A stretch of DNA of 64,000 bases from Mytilus trossulus (lineage: Eukaryota > Mollusca > Bivalvia > Mytilida > Mytilidae), in contig NC_086386.1 in NCBI RefSeq assembly GCF_036588685.1, positions 43,261,878 through 43,325,877 of the forward strand, given 5' to 3'. The notes below the pieces were generated by a model, which worked only from the letters and a program-made list of their open reading frames with translations, was not told the origin of the DNA and searched no databases. Shown here in pieces: positions 39,401-50,000 of the stretch. Within the stretch, counting starts at the first letter, position 1. Every line of letters begins with the position of its first letter. Made by a program: the position numbers and the translations under genes.

Positions 39401-42400
39401 CTAAGTCTAAGGGGTATAATTCAGTATTCCGCCAAAAGTCTGTCAATTGGAATGAAACACAACCTCTATCAAGTCTATCTGTGAGTTATCTTTATACACT
39501 AATGTACCAAAACTCCAATCAATTCTGCTGGCATAATGAAATAACTTCAGACATTGTTTTGACCGACATTGCCAAATTTGTTGCTACTTTTTATATATAA
39601 ATGAAACTATAAATATTGTTATATGATTGTCATTGATTCAGTTTTTACTAAATAAGAACATTATATGTTGGTGCATTCTGTAATTATCTCCCCTTACCTT
39701 GTTGCTAGCAGCATTCTTTTGTGTGGATCAATTCCCATGTCACTGATAAAATCTTCATTTTCTTTTATTTCTACAACCTCTTTGTTAATTCTCACATCCC
39801 AAATCTGTTCTGAAAATAACATACATGTTTACTAATTACATTAAATTCAAATTTCATTCTACAATAGCTAAAAATATGGTGTTGGTTCTTTTTCCACAAG
39901 TACTTATTTTAACTAATTGACAATAAATATGAGTGCATTTAATTTAACAGTTTTTAACAAATTTCAACACATTTATAACTGTTCTGGTCTTTTTTGTATG
40001 TCATGTATGTAGTGAATATAAGAAGCTTAGTCTATACTTTTGGTCATAATTCAAAACAGTAATAACTGTTCAATTATTAGTTTCACATATAATTAGCCTT
40101 ATGCATTACATGTTAGTTTTTACTTTTCTCCTTAAGGTGGTACCTAACACTACAGGGAGATAACTCTGTAAAATCAGCTTAACGTTTTAATTACGTTGTG
40201 TTGTAAAGGGAATAATAAGCTTCTCAATTTTCAAAATTGGTGTTTGTCAAACCACTATATAACCAGTGTAATTTTTCTGTCAAAACGGTTGGTTCAAAAT
40301 TTTTGAAATTTTAGATTTCTGTTAAAGGGTCAAAGTAAATACTTTGTCAAAAATTTTTAAAAATTAAACGAGCCAAATTTATTTTAGTGAAAGTGTTGGG
40401 TACCACCTTAACTGGTTTGTTGTATTGAGTAATGGTATCTGTTTAACAATTAAACTGTTCAATTGAATTTATGTCATATCTTTATATATCACTGTGATGT
40501 AATGTTACATGCATTTAACATGCATCTTTATTTGATTAAAATAGCATGCCTCATATAGTGCTTGAAAGTAAATACATTTGGCATAGATTACCTTAGATGA
40601 ATTTTGCAAAATTTTTAGGAATTTTGGTCCTCAATGCTCTTCAACTTCGTACTTTATTTGGCCTTTTTAACTTTTTTGGATTCAAGAGTCACTGATGTGC
40701 CTTTTGTAGACGAAATGTGCGTCTGGCGTAATACAAAATTTAGTCCTGGTATCTATGAGGAGTTTATTTTTACATACAATGACATGTTCAGAATTTTTGT
40801 ATGTAAAACTCTGCAAAATATTTAGTATTTCACAGTCTCAATCATTTTATTTAGACTCTCTAAAAATGGTGTTGATCGTGTGATACAGTTTCTTCAGACA
40901 TGTTTAACCAAGAGGAATATACAGGAATGAACATAAACAAATAATATTCATTGTTTTAACTGCAGTTTACTAAAATTTATAATTGAAACAGGAAAAACTG
41001 TTTGCTCCATAACAAAAATTTGAATGTGTTATACATTTGAGCAAATTATTTTATCAAAATTTTTGACATTACCTTAATCACACCATCATCATCTCCTGTT
41101 GCTATAAAGTGTTCCCCAGTCACCAGCATAGAGTAAACAGGACAGCTGCAAATATCAAATATTCACAATTATATAAAATACTGAGTTGCATTTTAGATAT
41201 AATTTTAAGTAAATGCTGAAAGATATTTTACGTTGCAAAAGAGCAATATAAAAATAATAGAATATATCAACGAGGAGACAACAATCAAACCACATGCAAA
41301 CCATAGACCACATCAACAGTCCACAGGTCACAGATTGACCTCATTAGTTGATATTAAGCACCAAAAATAATAACTAAAGACAAAGTACACAAGATTCCAC
41401 ATTTTGTTAAAGTTACTGAAAGCTAGATCAAATACCAATCATGGCCTAGTAGGAAACTTAAAGCATATCAATTTAACCAAGTTATTGGTATATCAATAAG
41501 GAATGAAAATATACATCTTTTAAACATAATTCTTTTTTTTTAACCAAAATATAAAAATTGGCAATCATTTATCTTTTACTGTGGATTCATTTTTATTCGT
41601 GGTATACCAATTTTCGTGGGTTTCGTGGGTCATAGCAAACCACGAATTTAAAAATTCAACGAAGAAAAACCCCGATAAATGTGTATGGAGTTGGATGTTT
41701 GTTTTCGTTTATGTTATGCAGTTCTTTTGTTTGTCTTGTTATCAGCGATCCACGAATTTACGTATACCACAAAACGTCTTTTTTTCTCTATCCACGAAAA
41801 TTGATACCCACGAAAATAAATGAATCCACAGTACATTAAAGTATTTCTACATCTTATTTTATTCTGAAGTTATACTTACTCATGAGCTTTTTTAAACTTG
41901 TGTTTTACACCACCAGTATTTAAATCTATAATCTGTATTGATTTGTCTTTTGCTGCTGTGTATAGTTCCTCTCCATTGTTGGAGAACCTCAGACATCGGC
42001 AAGCTTTCTTGTGATGTGTTAATGTCATTATCTCACTTGTGTCTCCTCCTGTAGCAGGATAGGAATATCTACAAAATTAGGAAACAATAAAGGAAATGTA
42101 TACAATAATCCTTACATGTATATTCTTAAGGAATTTGTGTTGATTTATTCTTTTTAATGTTTTTTTTTGCAGTGTGTTTTACTTGTGGTGTAATTTCAGC
42201 TATAGATTCTATTTTCAATGACTGTGCCTAATCTTCGATCATTTATCACTGCTTGATTTAGAATATGACTAACATGACGAGTTGTGCTTAAGTTTTCAGG
42301 TAAATACATACATGTTTGCACCTGTCCTAAGTCAGGAATCTGATGTACAGTAGTTGTCGTTTGTTTATGTAATATATATGTGTTTCTCGTTACTCGTTTT

Positions 42401-43897
42401 GTTTATATCGATTAGACATTTTCCCGTTTGAATGGTTTTACACTAGTTATTTTGGGGCCCTTTATAGCTTGTTGTTCGGTGTGAGCCAAGGCTCCGTGTT
42501 GAAGGCCGTACTTTAACCTATAATGGTTTACTTTTTAAATTATTACTTGGATGGAGAGTTGTCTCATTGGCACTCACACCACATCTTCCTATATCTATGA
42601 CATATAATGATATAATCAAAATCAAAAACTATTGCGAAACGTTAAAAGTAGATACAAATGGTTATGATAAAATTGATTGTAACTACCGATACTTACAGTC
42701 TAATAACCCTTCTACATATCTCCTGTTCTTAATTATAACACCCATGCTAAAATTGAATCGATTGTAACTTCTAGATCTGATACTTAGTCTAATAACCCTT
42801 CTACATATCTCCTGTTCCTAATTATAACACCCATGTTAAAATTGAAGCGATTGTAACTTCTACATGTTCTAGATCGGATACTTAGTCTAATAACCCTTCT
42901 CCATATCTCCTGTTCCTAATTATAACAGCACATGCTAAAATTGAAGCGATTGTAACTTTTAGATCTGATACTTAGTCTAATAACCCTTCTACATATCTCC
43001 TGTTCCTAATTATAACACCCATGCTAAAATTGAATCGATTGTAACTTCTAGATCTGATACTTAGTCTAATAACCCTTCTCCATATCTCCTGTTCCTAATT
43101 ATAACACCCATGCTAAAATTTAATCGATTGTATCTTCTAGATCTGATACTTAGTCTAATAACCCTTCTCCATATCTCCTGTTCCTAATTATAACACCCAT
43201 GCTAAAATTGAATCGATTGTATCTTCTAGATCTGATACTTAGTCTAATAACCCTTCTCCATATCTCCTGTTCCTAATTATAACACCCATGCTAAAATTGA
43301 ATCGATTGTATCTTCTAGATCTGATACTTAGTCTAATAACCCTTCTCCATATCTCCTGTTCCTAATTATAACACCCATGCTAAAATTGAATCGATTGTAT
43401 CTTCTAGATCTGATACTTAGTCTAATAACCCTTCTACATATCTCCTGTTCCTAATTATAACACCCATGCTAAAATTGAATCGATTGTATCTTCTAGATCT
43501 GATACTTAGTCTAATAACCCTTCTCCATATCTCCTGTTCCTAATTATAACAGCACATGCTAAAATTGAAGTGATTTTAACTTCTAGATTTATTACTTAGT
43601 CTAATAACCCTTCTCCATATCTCCTGTTCCTAATTATAACAGCACATGCTAAAATTGAAGTGATTGTAACTTCTAGATTTATTACTTAGTCTAATAACCC
43701 TTCTCCATATCTCCTGTTCCTAATTATAACACCCCATGGTAAACATTATCTGAGTATAACTACTGATTCACCACATCTGATACTTACATTCTAATATCCC
43801 CCTCCATATCTCCTGTTGCCAACACATCTTTTTTTGGATGAAAACACAAATCTACTGTTACACTGTCTGTTTTAATTGTATTTGGCTTGGAATCCAT
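36448..43897 (-). CDS. WDR55: WD repeat-containing protein 55, seven coding exons (N-terminus possibly incomplete)
   Basis: Coding exons in transcript order: 43897-43788, 42068-41880, 41145-41073, 39804-39698, 38862-38763, 37891-37713 and 36790-36448. All have GT donors and AG acceptors and consistent phases, giving 366 aa. Seven WD-type blades are visible, including CFHPKKDVLATGDMEGDI, FSNNGEELYTAAKDKSI, FIATGDDDGVIKIWDV, LLATSGDGTLTAYNI, IVCGCDDGNIRAINILPN and LLASCSHDQTIKFWNI. A lysine-rich stretch, a DDFFSGF motif and an Asp/Ser/Glu-rich tail follow, as in WDR55. WDR55 is a nucleolar protein needed for rRNA processing and ribosome biogenesis. The first Met sits directly after a splice acceptor (TTTTGTAG), and vertebrate proteins have an acidic extension before this point, so an upstream exon (5' UTR or a short N-terminus) lies between 43898 and 47000 and was not found. 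The second exon-3 acceptor (39805-39806) was chosen over one 5 bp upstream because it keeps the GVIK-IWD blade in frame. Confidence 0.92.
36858..37110. repeat. Interspersed repeat family E, copy 2, in the last WDR55 intron
   Basis: It shares TAATTTAATTTTGGATGTAAC, TTGATTGGCTGAC and TTATTTCTTCATAGACAGAAA with 35101-35245 and carries extra internal sequence. It is internally symmetric around TATTTTTTCTGTCTAT and CATAGACAGAAAAAAAAT, suggesting a foldback element. Confidence 0.55.
38448..38719. mobile_element. piggyBac-type MITE (GGTGGTACC ends), copy 1, in a WDR55 intron
   Basis: Left end GGTGGTACCTAACACTAC and right end AGTGTTGGGTACCACC are inverted repeats. The right flank is TTAA and the left flank TTAG, a mutated TTAA. 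It is about 265 bp, non-coding, and aligns along its length with 40132-40412. Confidence 0.85.
39228..39365 (+). repeat. Repeat family A-like element (subtype B), partial
   Basis: It has TTGTTGTTCGGTGTGAGCCA, a GACCTGTAATGGTTTACTTT block and GGATGGAGAGTTGTCTCAT, ending CCATATCACCTC. The same blocks occur at 42320-42598 and 44377-44462. Confidence 0.7.
40132..40412. mobile_element. piggyBac-type MITE (GGTGGTACC ends), copy 2, in a WDR55 intron
   Basis: Perfect TTAA flanks surround GGTGGTACCTAACACTAC and AGTGTTGGGTACCACC. TTAA duplication with short inverted ends is the hallmark of piggyBac-mobilised elements. The internal sequence is non-coding and about 85-90% like copy 1 by eye. Confidence 0.88.
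41238..41460 (-). repeat. Possible inverted member of the family A/C interspersed repeats
   Basis: ATATCAACGAGGAGACAACAATC and the following CCACATG/AACCATAGACCAC blocks look like a decayed reverse copy of the bivalve-type repeats elsewhere in the window. The assignment is weak. Confidence 0.35.
41578..41833. mobile_element. MITE with TACTGTGGATTCATTT ends, in a WDR55 intron
   Basis: TACTGTGGATTCATTT at the left and AAATGAATCCACAGTA at the right are exact inverted repeats, continuing inward as TTATTCGTGG and CCACGAAAAT with few mismatches. The element is about 256 bp and rich in CACGAA/TTCGTG motifs. The outer TA may be a TA target duplication. Confidence 0.88.
42320..42598 (+). repeat. Repeat family A subtype B, near full-length copy
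   Basis: It contains CTAAGTCAGGAATCTGATG, TTCCCGTTTGAATGGTTTTAC, TTGTTGTTCGGTGTGAGCCA, TTGAAGGCCGTACTT and GAGAGTTGTCTCATTGGCAC, and ends CACACCACATCTTCC. It is the best reference copy of this subtype in the window. Confidence 0.75.
42660..43735. repeat. Minisatellite of ~89 bp, about 12 copies, derived from a WDR55 exon end and donor
   Basis: Each unit reads GATACTTAGTCTAATAACCC, TTCTCCATATCTCCTGTTCC, AATTATAACACCCATGCTAA, then a T/C-rich AGATCT tail. The first 40 bases align with the true exon end at 43783-43827 (GATACTTACATTCTAATATC, CCCCTCCATATCTCCTGTTG). The repeat therefore amplifies about 30 nt of WDR55 coding sequence plus its 5' splice site. In transcript orientation the donor GTAAGT has become CTAAGT in the units except the outermost copy, which keeps ACTTAC at 42691-42696. 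The array lies in the intron directly downstream of that exon. Confidence 0.93.
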
Positions 43898-44546
43898 CTA
43901 CAAAAAAAAAGGTTACATAGTTGAAAATACACCAAAAACTTTTATACATTGTTATAAACGACAGCTGTCCAGAAAAATTTCATGAAAAATCCATAAGCAT
44001 CATTTACCAATTGCCATTTAAAACTTCGCTTGCTGTATTTCATTTCGAAATAGAGGATATTTGACAGCTTGCTTTAAATCTACATTTTGTTTATATTTAC
44101 ATTGTAGTTCATAATCTCCAAACTGGGTAATCAAAAGCATACATTTTGAGTTTTTCTTTTACAATGTTTACTAGTGACAGAGACTTATTTTGACTTCTTT
44201 TTAATAGAATAATTATATAAGTGAATTTTCCAAGTCTAAGGACCATGCATGACTCTGCACAAAATCATCAGAGCGGAACAAAATTTAAGCTTGATCTGTA
44301 ACTTGTCATGATAACACTATATATCAATTTTCAAAAGCAATATCTTCAAGCACAAGAAAAAAAATGTGGAATTATTGACCTACAATGGTTTACTTTTTTA
44401 AATTGTTATTTGGATGGACAGTTGTCTCATTGGCACTCACGCCACATTTTCCTATATCCATATACGTATGAATGTATGTACTGGTAAATGCCTCCGATAT
44501 CCGAAGAACCCCTCGAAAGCTGTGAGGGTACAGTGGCATCCATGAA
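43898..44546. other. Upstream region of WDR55
   Basis: It must contain or precede the missing 5' exon of WDR55, which I could not identify. 44377-44462 is a fragment of repeat family A subtype B (GTTGTCTCATTGGCACTCAC). No other feature is seen. Confidence 0.4.
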
Positions 44547-45752
44547 CACTCCCAATAGGGATTAATGGAGATGTGTCACAAACATATATTTAAACGAAAT
44601 TTACTTTTTCCAGGACAATTCAATTCCCCCTGTATGAACTGTGACGCCAGTATATGACACGGAAACCAGGCGTAAAAATCATACTTTATCCTGACAGCAT
44701 TGCAGTGTTTACAAAATGCATGTCCAGGCCTCAACCAGGCGTAAACTTGGCGTAAATTAGACGTAATATTTAAATGAGTACGCCTGGTACACAAAAATTA
44801 GGCATAATATGCAAATGAGTACGCCTGGTCAATAAATAAACCATGCGTAATATCCTTACATAATACTACACTTATTTTAGTTCAGTGTATTGACCTAGCT
44901 GTGTACTTTTGTGTATTTGATACAAACTTCTGAACTGTTGTTTTTATTTGTTATTGTTCATGTTGTTTGACAATAAACTTGAAATATTAATAATCGAAGA
45001 AGCTAATATAGAAATAAATACATTTTATGCAGACAATGGCTCAAATAAGTTTAAGTTTAAATAAGAATTATGACCATTATTTTTTCTTGAAATAAAAGTA
45101 GCATTTTGTTGTTTTTGAAAATAATGGTCTTTTGAACTAAAATATAAATGATAATACTGCAGTTTAACTTAAAGTAAAAGATTTTAATGTTATCCAAGGA
45201 TAAAGGTCTTGGGATTTCAAAAATTCTGATAGAACATAATACATGTACGTCTTAATTATACTCACATTATTATTATTTACCATGTATTACTACTTTCCTT
45301 TTATTTCACAATTTTCATTAATTCATTTGATTAAGTATTTCCAATTTCAGATTCTTCCAAAAAGCACAAAACAAGCAAATTATCCCTGAATATATATAAA
45401 GCTGCCATGTGTCCAACTCTTGCAAACTAAAACCAAAGAGCCAAATTTTGAAAAAAAAATCCCATGATCCTTTAAACAAAGCATTATGAGTATTTCTATT
45501 TACGCCATACCAACAGTTTTACTCCCGTAAGAAAATTAACGCCTTGCTTATTTCAATTTACGCCTTGTTTATTTCAATTTACGCCAGGTTTACTGCTTTT
45601 TTCTACGCCTGTAAGGACTACAAATTTACTTTTCCTGCTCCCTTACACTTGAATCAAGACAGGTAACTACCACTTACGCCTGGTTTACGCCTTATATCCA
45701 GGCGTAATACACCTTATAATTTCGTACGGGCGGCACCCAACACAAAGGGAGT
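44547..45752. mobile_element. Candidate non-autonomous DNA element with clustered subterminal GGCGTAA motifs
   Basis: The left part (about 44660-44860) has repeated CCAGGCGTAAA, GGCGTAAATTAG and TACGCCTGGT. The right part (about 45500-45715) has repeated TTACGCC, AATTTACGCC and TTACGCCTGGTTTACGCC, largely in the opposite orientation. Between them is AT-rich non-coding sequence. The possible ends are CACTCCC (44547) and GGGAGTG (45746-45752). Many short subterminal repeats in opposing orientation are typical of some hAT, Mutator and P-type derivatives. The boundaries are uncertain and no target duplication was found. Confidence 0.4.
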
Positions 45753-45966
45753 GCTAGGACACCGGGAAGTCTGTAATTATGGCGGAGGAAGAGAACCACC
45801 GGGCCAGTTGGTGGAAACAGACAAACCAGAGAGATGTCAGAAGATTGATCTCCAGGTCAAAGCAGGGACAAATTTGACCAACCCAGGCCCCCAAAGTACC
45901 CATTCTAGTTTAAACTCCGGTCTGGGTACCAGAGATGTGTGTGAGAGCGTGAAAATTACCCTTCTG

Positions 45967-46213
45967 AGGCCACAATTAAAAATATTTTGGTTTGCCCAAA
46001 CCCTACCCAAGGTTGAGACAGTGGGTAGGTAGGTAGGCATTTTCTTTTTTTTTTTCAAAAAAAGAAATTTAAGTATCAGATGTTTATTAGTCTTCATGTC
46101 TATTTGATTAAAAAAAAACTTCTTCAAATCAGGACAATAAAAGAATTTGAGTAGGCAGCTTTTTTCTGGGTAGGTAGCGTTTGGGCAAACAAACCTATTT
46201 TTTATTTTGGCCT
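45967..46213. mobile_element. MITE with ~45-bp imperfect terminal inverted repeats (AGGCC ends)
   Basis: The left arm starts AGGCCACAATTAAAAATATT, then GGTTTGCCCAAACCCTACCC. The right arm mirrors it: GGGTAGGTAGCGTTTGGGCA, then a TTTTTATTTTGGCCT end. The centre is A/T homopolymer-rich. It lies inside the intergenic region and makes the ORFs crossing it spurious. Confidence 0.8.
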
Positions 46214-46214
46214 G

Positions 46215-46507
46215 ATGGAGGTCTCTTGGGGGGTTCTGATCCCGGATCCCGCTTACACTATGTACATAAGCAATTCTCATTTTTTCGTCATTTCCCAGGT
46301 TCCGCTAGACCTCATTCCTGTTTTCACGACACAATAATTTGACTTTCACGTATCACGCTTACAAAAAATAGGCAATCCCGCCTCACGCTTAGACCCCAAT
46401 GAGACCCACTCTGATGTACTGATATTTTTAGCATCCCGAGTGAGAATCAAAATCGGGACCTTCAGCACTGTAGCCATCGGTCGTAACCACTAGACCACGA
46501 AGTCACT
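46215..46507 (-). mobile_element. Probable tRNA-derived SINE, minus orientation
   Basis: On the minus strand the head (46507 downward) contains GTGGTCTAGTGGTTACGACC, a good RNA polymerase III box A. A degraded box B-like GATTTTGATTCTCACTCGGG follows about 35 nt later. The body downstream has GGTCTCATTGGGGTCTAAGC and GTGAGGCGGGATTG, a repeat I recall as widespread in bivalves. Whether head and body form one element is inferred. Confidence 0.55.
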
Positions 46508-47022
46508 TCAAATATGATATAGTCTTATAGCATGTATAGTGATCTCAGATTTATAATCATTGATAATACTAATAGTAAAATTTTATTTATCATGTTTATC
46601 AGTTCTTATTATGGTGACTTAAATTATTTGCTTAATTGATATTTTTGAAATTATAAGTCTTTTACGATATGATTATAGGGTCAATATATACTATGTTTAC
46701 AATTTCCTCCTGGGATCACACGTGCACCTGTTTACGTCTGAAAAATTATATTTTACAAAAAGAAATCATGATCTGAAATCCTTTTATTTTACAGAAAGAT
46801 AACTTGCAAATTAAATGTTATAAGATTATTGTATTAACAATTTGTAAATGTAGATTAATTACAAGTAAATTAATGTTTACGAATGTTGATATATATTTAT
46901 TGAAATTCATAAACATTCGTTTTGCATAGAAGTCTGTATTTTGTATTGTCTGACAACCGGTACAACATCCGGTTGATATCGAACGCTCTCACGGTGTTTT
47001 TTTTACAGAAATTCTTGCAAAG

Positions 47023-50000
47023 ATGACGCTGCTGAAAGAGTTGCAAGTTGAGGACAATATTCTATTACAAATTAATTTCCTGAAATATGCTATAGTTACA
47101 GTTTCATTGCCTGCTATATCTTTACTTTGGTGCTTCGTAACGGGAATTATTTTCCAGTTCGACCAAGTGAATGAAACTGTTTGTAAGGTAAGAGTCTCTG
47201 TGAAAACTGTTAAAATATGGAAAAAAAAAGGTTGGCAGGTTGCGGAAGTCGATGGGTCTCTGTGAAAACTGTTAAAATATAGGGAAAAAAAGGTAGGTGA
47301 AACTTACACTTTTACATAAATGAAGAGAAAAAAGAACAGATTGATGCCTGATTTATATAATTCTGAGGCCGTCAGTCGGCACAAGAAGCGACGAAGCAGC
47401 GCATCTATTTTGGGTGGGCAAATATCCACTTTTTGATATTGGATGAGCTCTGACGTCCATCGGCCCCAGCTTGTCTGTCAAAACAGCCGTTGGACGTCAG
47501 AGTAATCTCGGACTAATCACACAGGTTCCTGTAAAATTTTGACGCCACAATGTGACAATGAAAAAGTATTTTTTTTTGTATGACGTCAATAGTTCTAGAT
47601 TTACAGATTTTCAGGTCAGCCCATTTATACGTGTAATAGCTATATATATATATATACAAATCGTCTAAACATCAACCCAACAATGTTAGATCTGTAAATT
47701 TGCTTTCGCAAATTTTTGGTTCTTCCCTCGCCGGGTTTGAACCCATGCTACTGTGATATCGTGACACCAAATTGCCTAGACCGTCCCGCTAGACCACACG
47801 ACCACCTGGGCTCTACAATACAATGTAATAGAGCTTTCGCTGGCCGTGTGTTACCTTTCCTTGTCAGTTTTAATCTAGCGGCGTACTACAGTACATGATA
47901 TATAAGGCATGAAGATGTTATTGTCACAGATCAGCTAAATTATCTATAGTAAAGGATCCTACAAATTAATGTAAGATACAGTCACAGAAAATAATTATAT
48001 TCATAAGTACGTCTGAGTCAATGACAACTCTACAACAGATGTATTCATCAGATCACCATCAGATCACCATCAATGATGGTGATACATGGCTGTGTACATA
48101 ATGTATATACAACTCGTCTAAACATCAACCCAACAATGTTAGATCTGTAAATTTGCTTTCGCAAATTTTTGGTTCTTCCCTCGCCGGGATTCGAAACTGT
48201 GATATCGTGACACCAAATCGCCTGCACTGCAGCTGTCCCGCTAGACCACACGACCACCTGGGCTCGACAATAATAGAGCTTTCGCTGGCCCTGTGTTACC
48301 TTTCCTCGTCAGTTTTAATCTAGCGGCGTACTACAGTATATGGACCATAATTTGGTATTCGGCCTTTGGTTTCTTTTTGTATCCTTTTTTATAAGTTCTA
48401 AAACTTTAACTTTTATTCTGTGGGTTGTGTTGGTGTTAGAATAGTATGAATGGAACAATTGAGTTTTCGAGAAAAAATTAATACATTTTGATTCACCCTT
48501 TACGTGACAGGAAACCAAACAGGAAACCAATCTTTATTTTCTTTATTTTGCACAAAATATTTCAAAAGACATAAATGAACACCATTACAAGTGTTACTTG
48601 CTTCATGTTAATATTTAAAATTTATTTTCAATGTTAAATTAAAGTTTTTCTTAAACGTGACAGGAAACCATAAGAAACCGAATGCATTGTTTTAGTTTTA
48701 TTTTATTGCAAAATCTGCTTAAAATAATCTGAACAGTATACTTTTTCTTAAAATCCGTCTTAAATGTAACAGTATTATAAAACTCCTAAATATGTGCTTG
48801 TTTAAAAACAATTAGTACAATTTATTCAGAAATTTCCATATTTTCTTCATTGATACAGGATACCATAATCGTTGTATCTTGATGCTTTAGCCAAAAAAAT
48901 GTATTTATATTTGGTTTTGATATTCCAGTTAAATACAATTAATTCGAATTCCAAATCATTGGCAATGTAAAAATTCTTTAAGTGAAGAAAAAAACTTTTA
49001 ACTTGGAATTAGAATCTTTAAAATAGGCACCATGTGATATTTCTGACCTGTACACCATCTACATGGTTTCCACATTTTAACCTACTTTAGTGGGCTTAAA
49101 TCAATAAAGTACTTCCTTTCAAGTCATGTCTGGTAAAAGTTTACTTTTCCTTTGACAAGTTTATTGTGTTTCTGAAAAGTGTTTGCAGAACATGAATAAC
49201 AAAAATTAATTAAAAATTTTGACAAAGATACCAACTTTGTACATTCCAAGTGTAACGGTATATTAACATGTATTTTATATTAAATTATCTTTATTCACCT
49301 AAAATATCCAGTAATATTTACTGCTGAAGCAGAATCAATCCAACAAACATCGGCACCATGATAAGAGACGTAATTTCGATTGAATTTTCCAAGGACCCTT
49401 TACATCGTTATTGGGAAACGAAAAGTGTTTAAACGTCGGTCAAATCTGAAATCGATTTTGTCAAGTCATTGGGCATTTATTTTCACACAAGATCGAATGT
49501 AACATTATGCACATATGAAAAACAATAGACCCCCGGCGCAATCTCTTTGAAAATTGTATTTTTCTTTTTTAAACAAGACGAAACAAGTCTACAAATTATG
49601 TTTGCTAACATCCCGTTGGAAACAAAAACAATATTTAGACCTAGTATATGGTTTGTCCAGCGGTAAGGGCGAGATCACATGTTAGTCACATGTTTCACGT
49701 ATGACCGGAAATGATTAGAACTTAACGACAAAATCAATTTTAATAAATAACTGGACTTCTGTTTCGTGTGAAATGTACATGTAACGCATAACGATAACAT
49801 CATTTTCTAACTTAATTTTTATGAAGATCAAAACAAGAATGTAAATCATCTCTGATTTACCTGTTTGAACATCTCGCGAGAGTTCATATTTGCATATTGT
49901 TTTTAAGAATTCTATTACAACAAAGCAGATTACATCATTTAAAATTTGCATTACGAAATCAGACACCAAAGTCACACCAGTGTTCTTACACCTGCTACAG

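Noticed and set aside
45751..46280. Overlapping ORFs of 93 (+) and 147 (-) codons
   Set aside because: Both run into the MITE at 45967-46213, and the minus one also into the SINE body. No domain, splice or codon evidence supports a gene.
48158..48250. tRNA gene on the minus strand (box A and box B present)
   Set aside because: The boxes are embedded in a repeated element with a leader and (TA)n tail, in several copies, without a paired acceptor stem. It is a tRNA-derived SINE.
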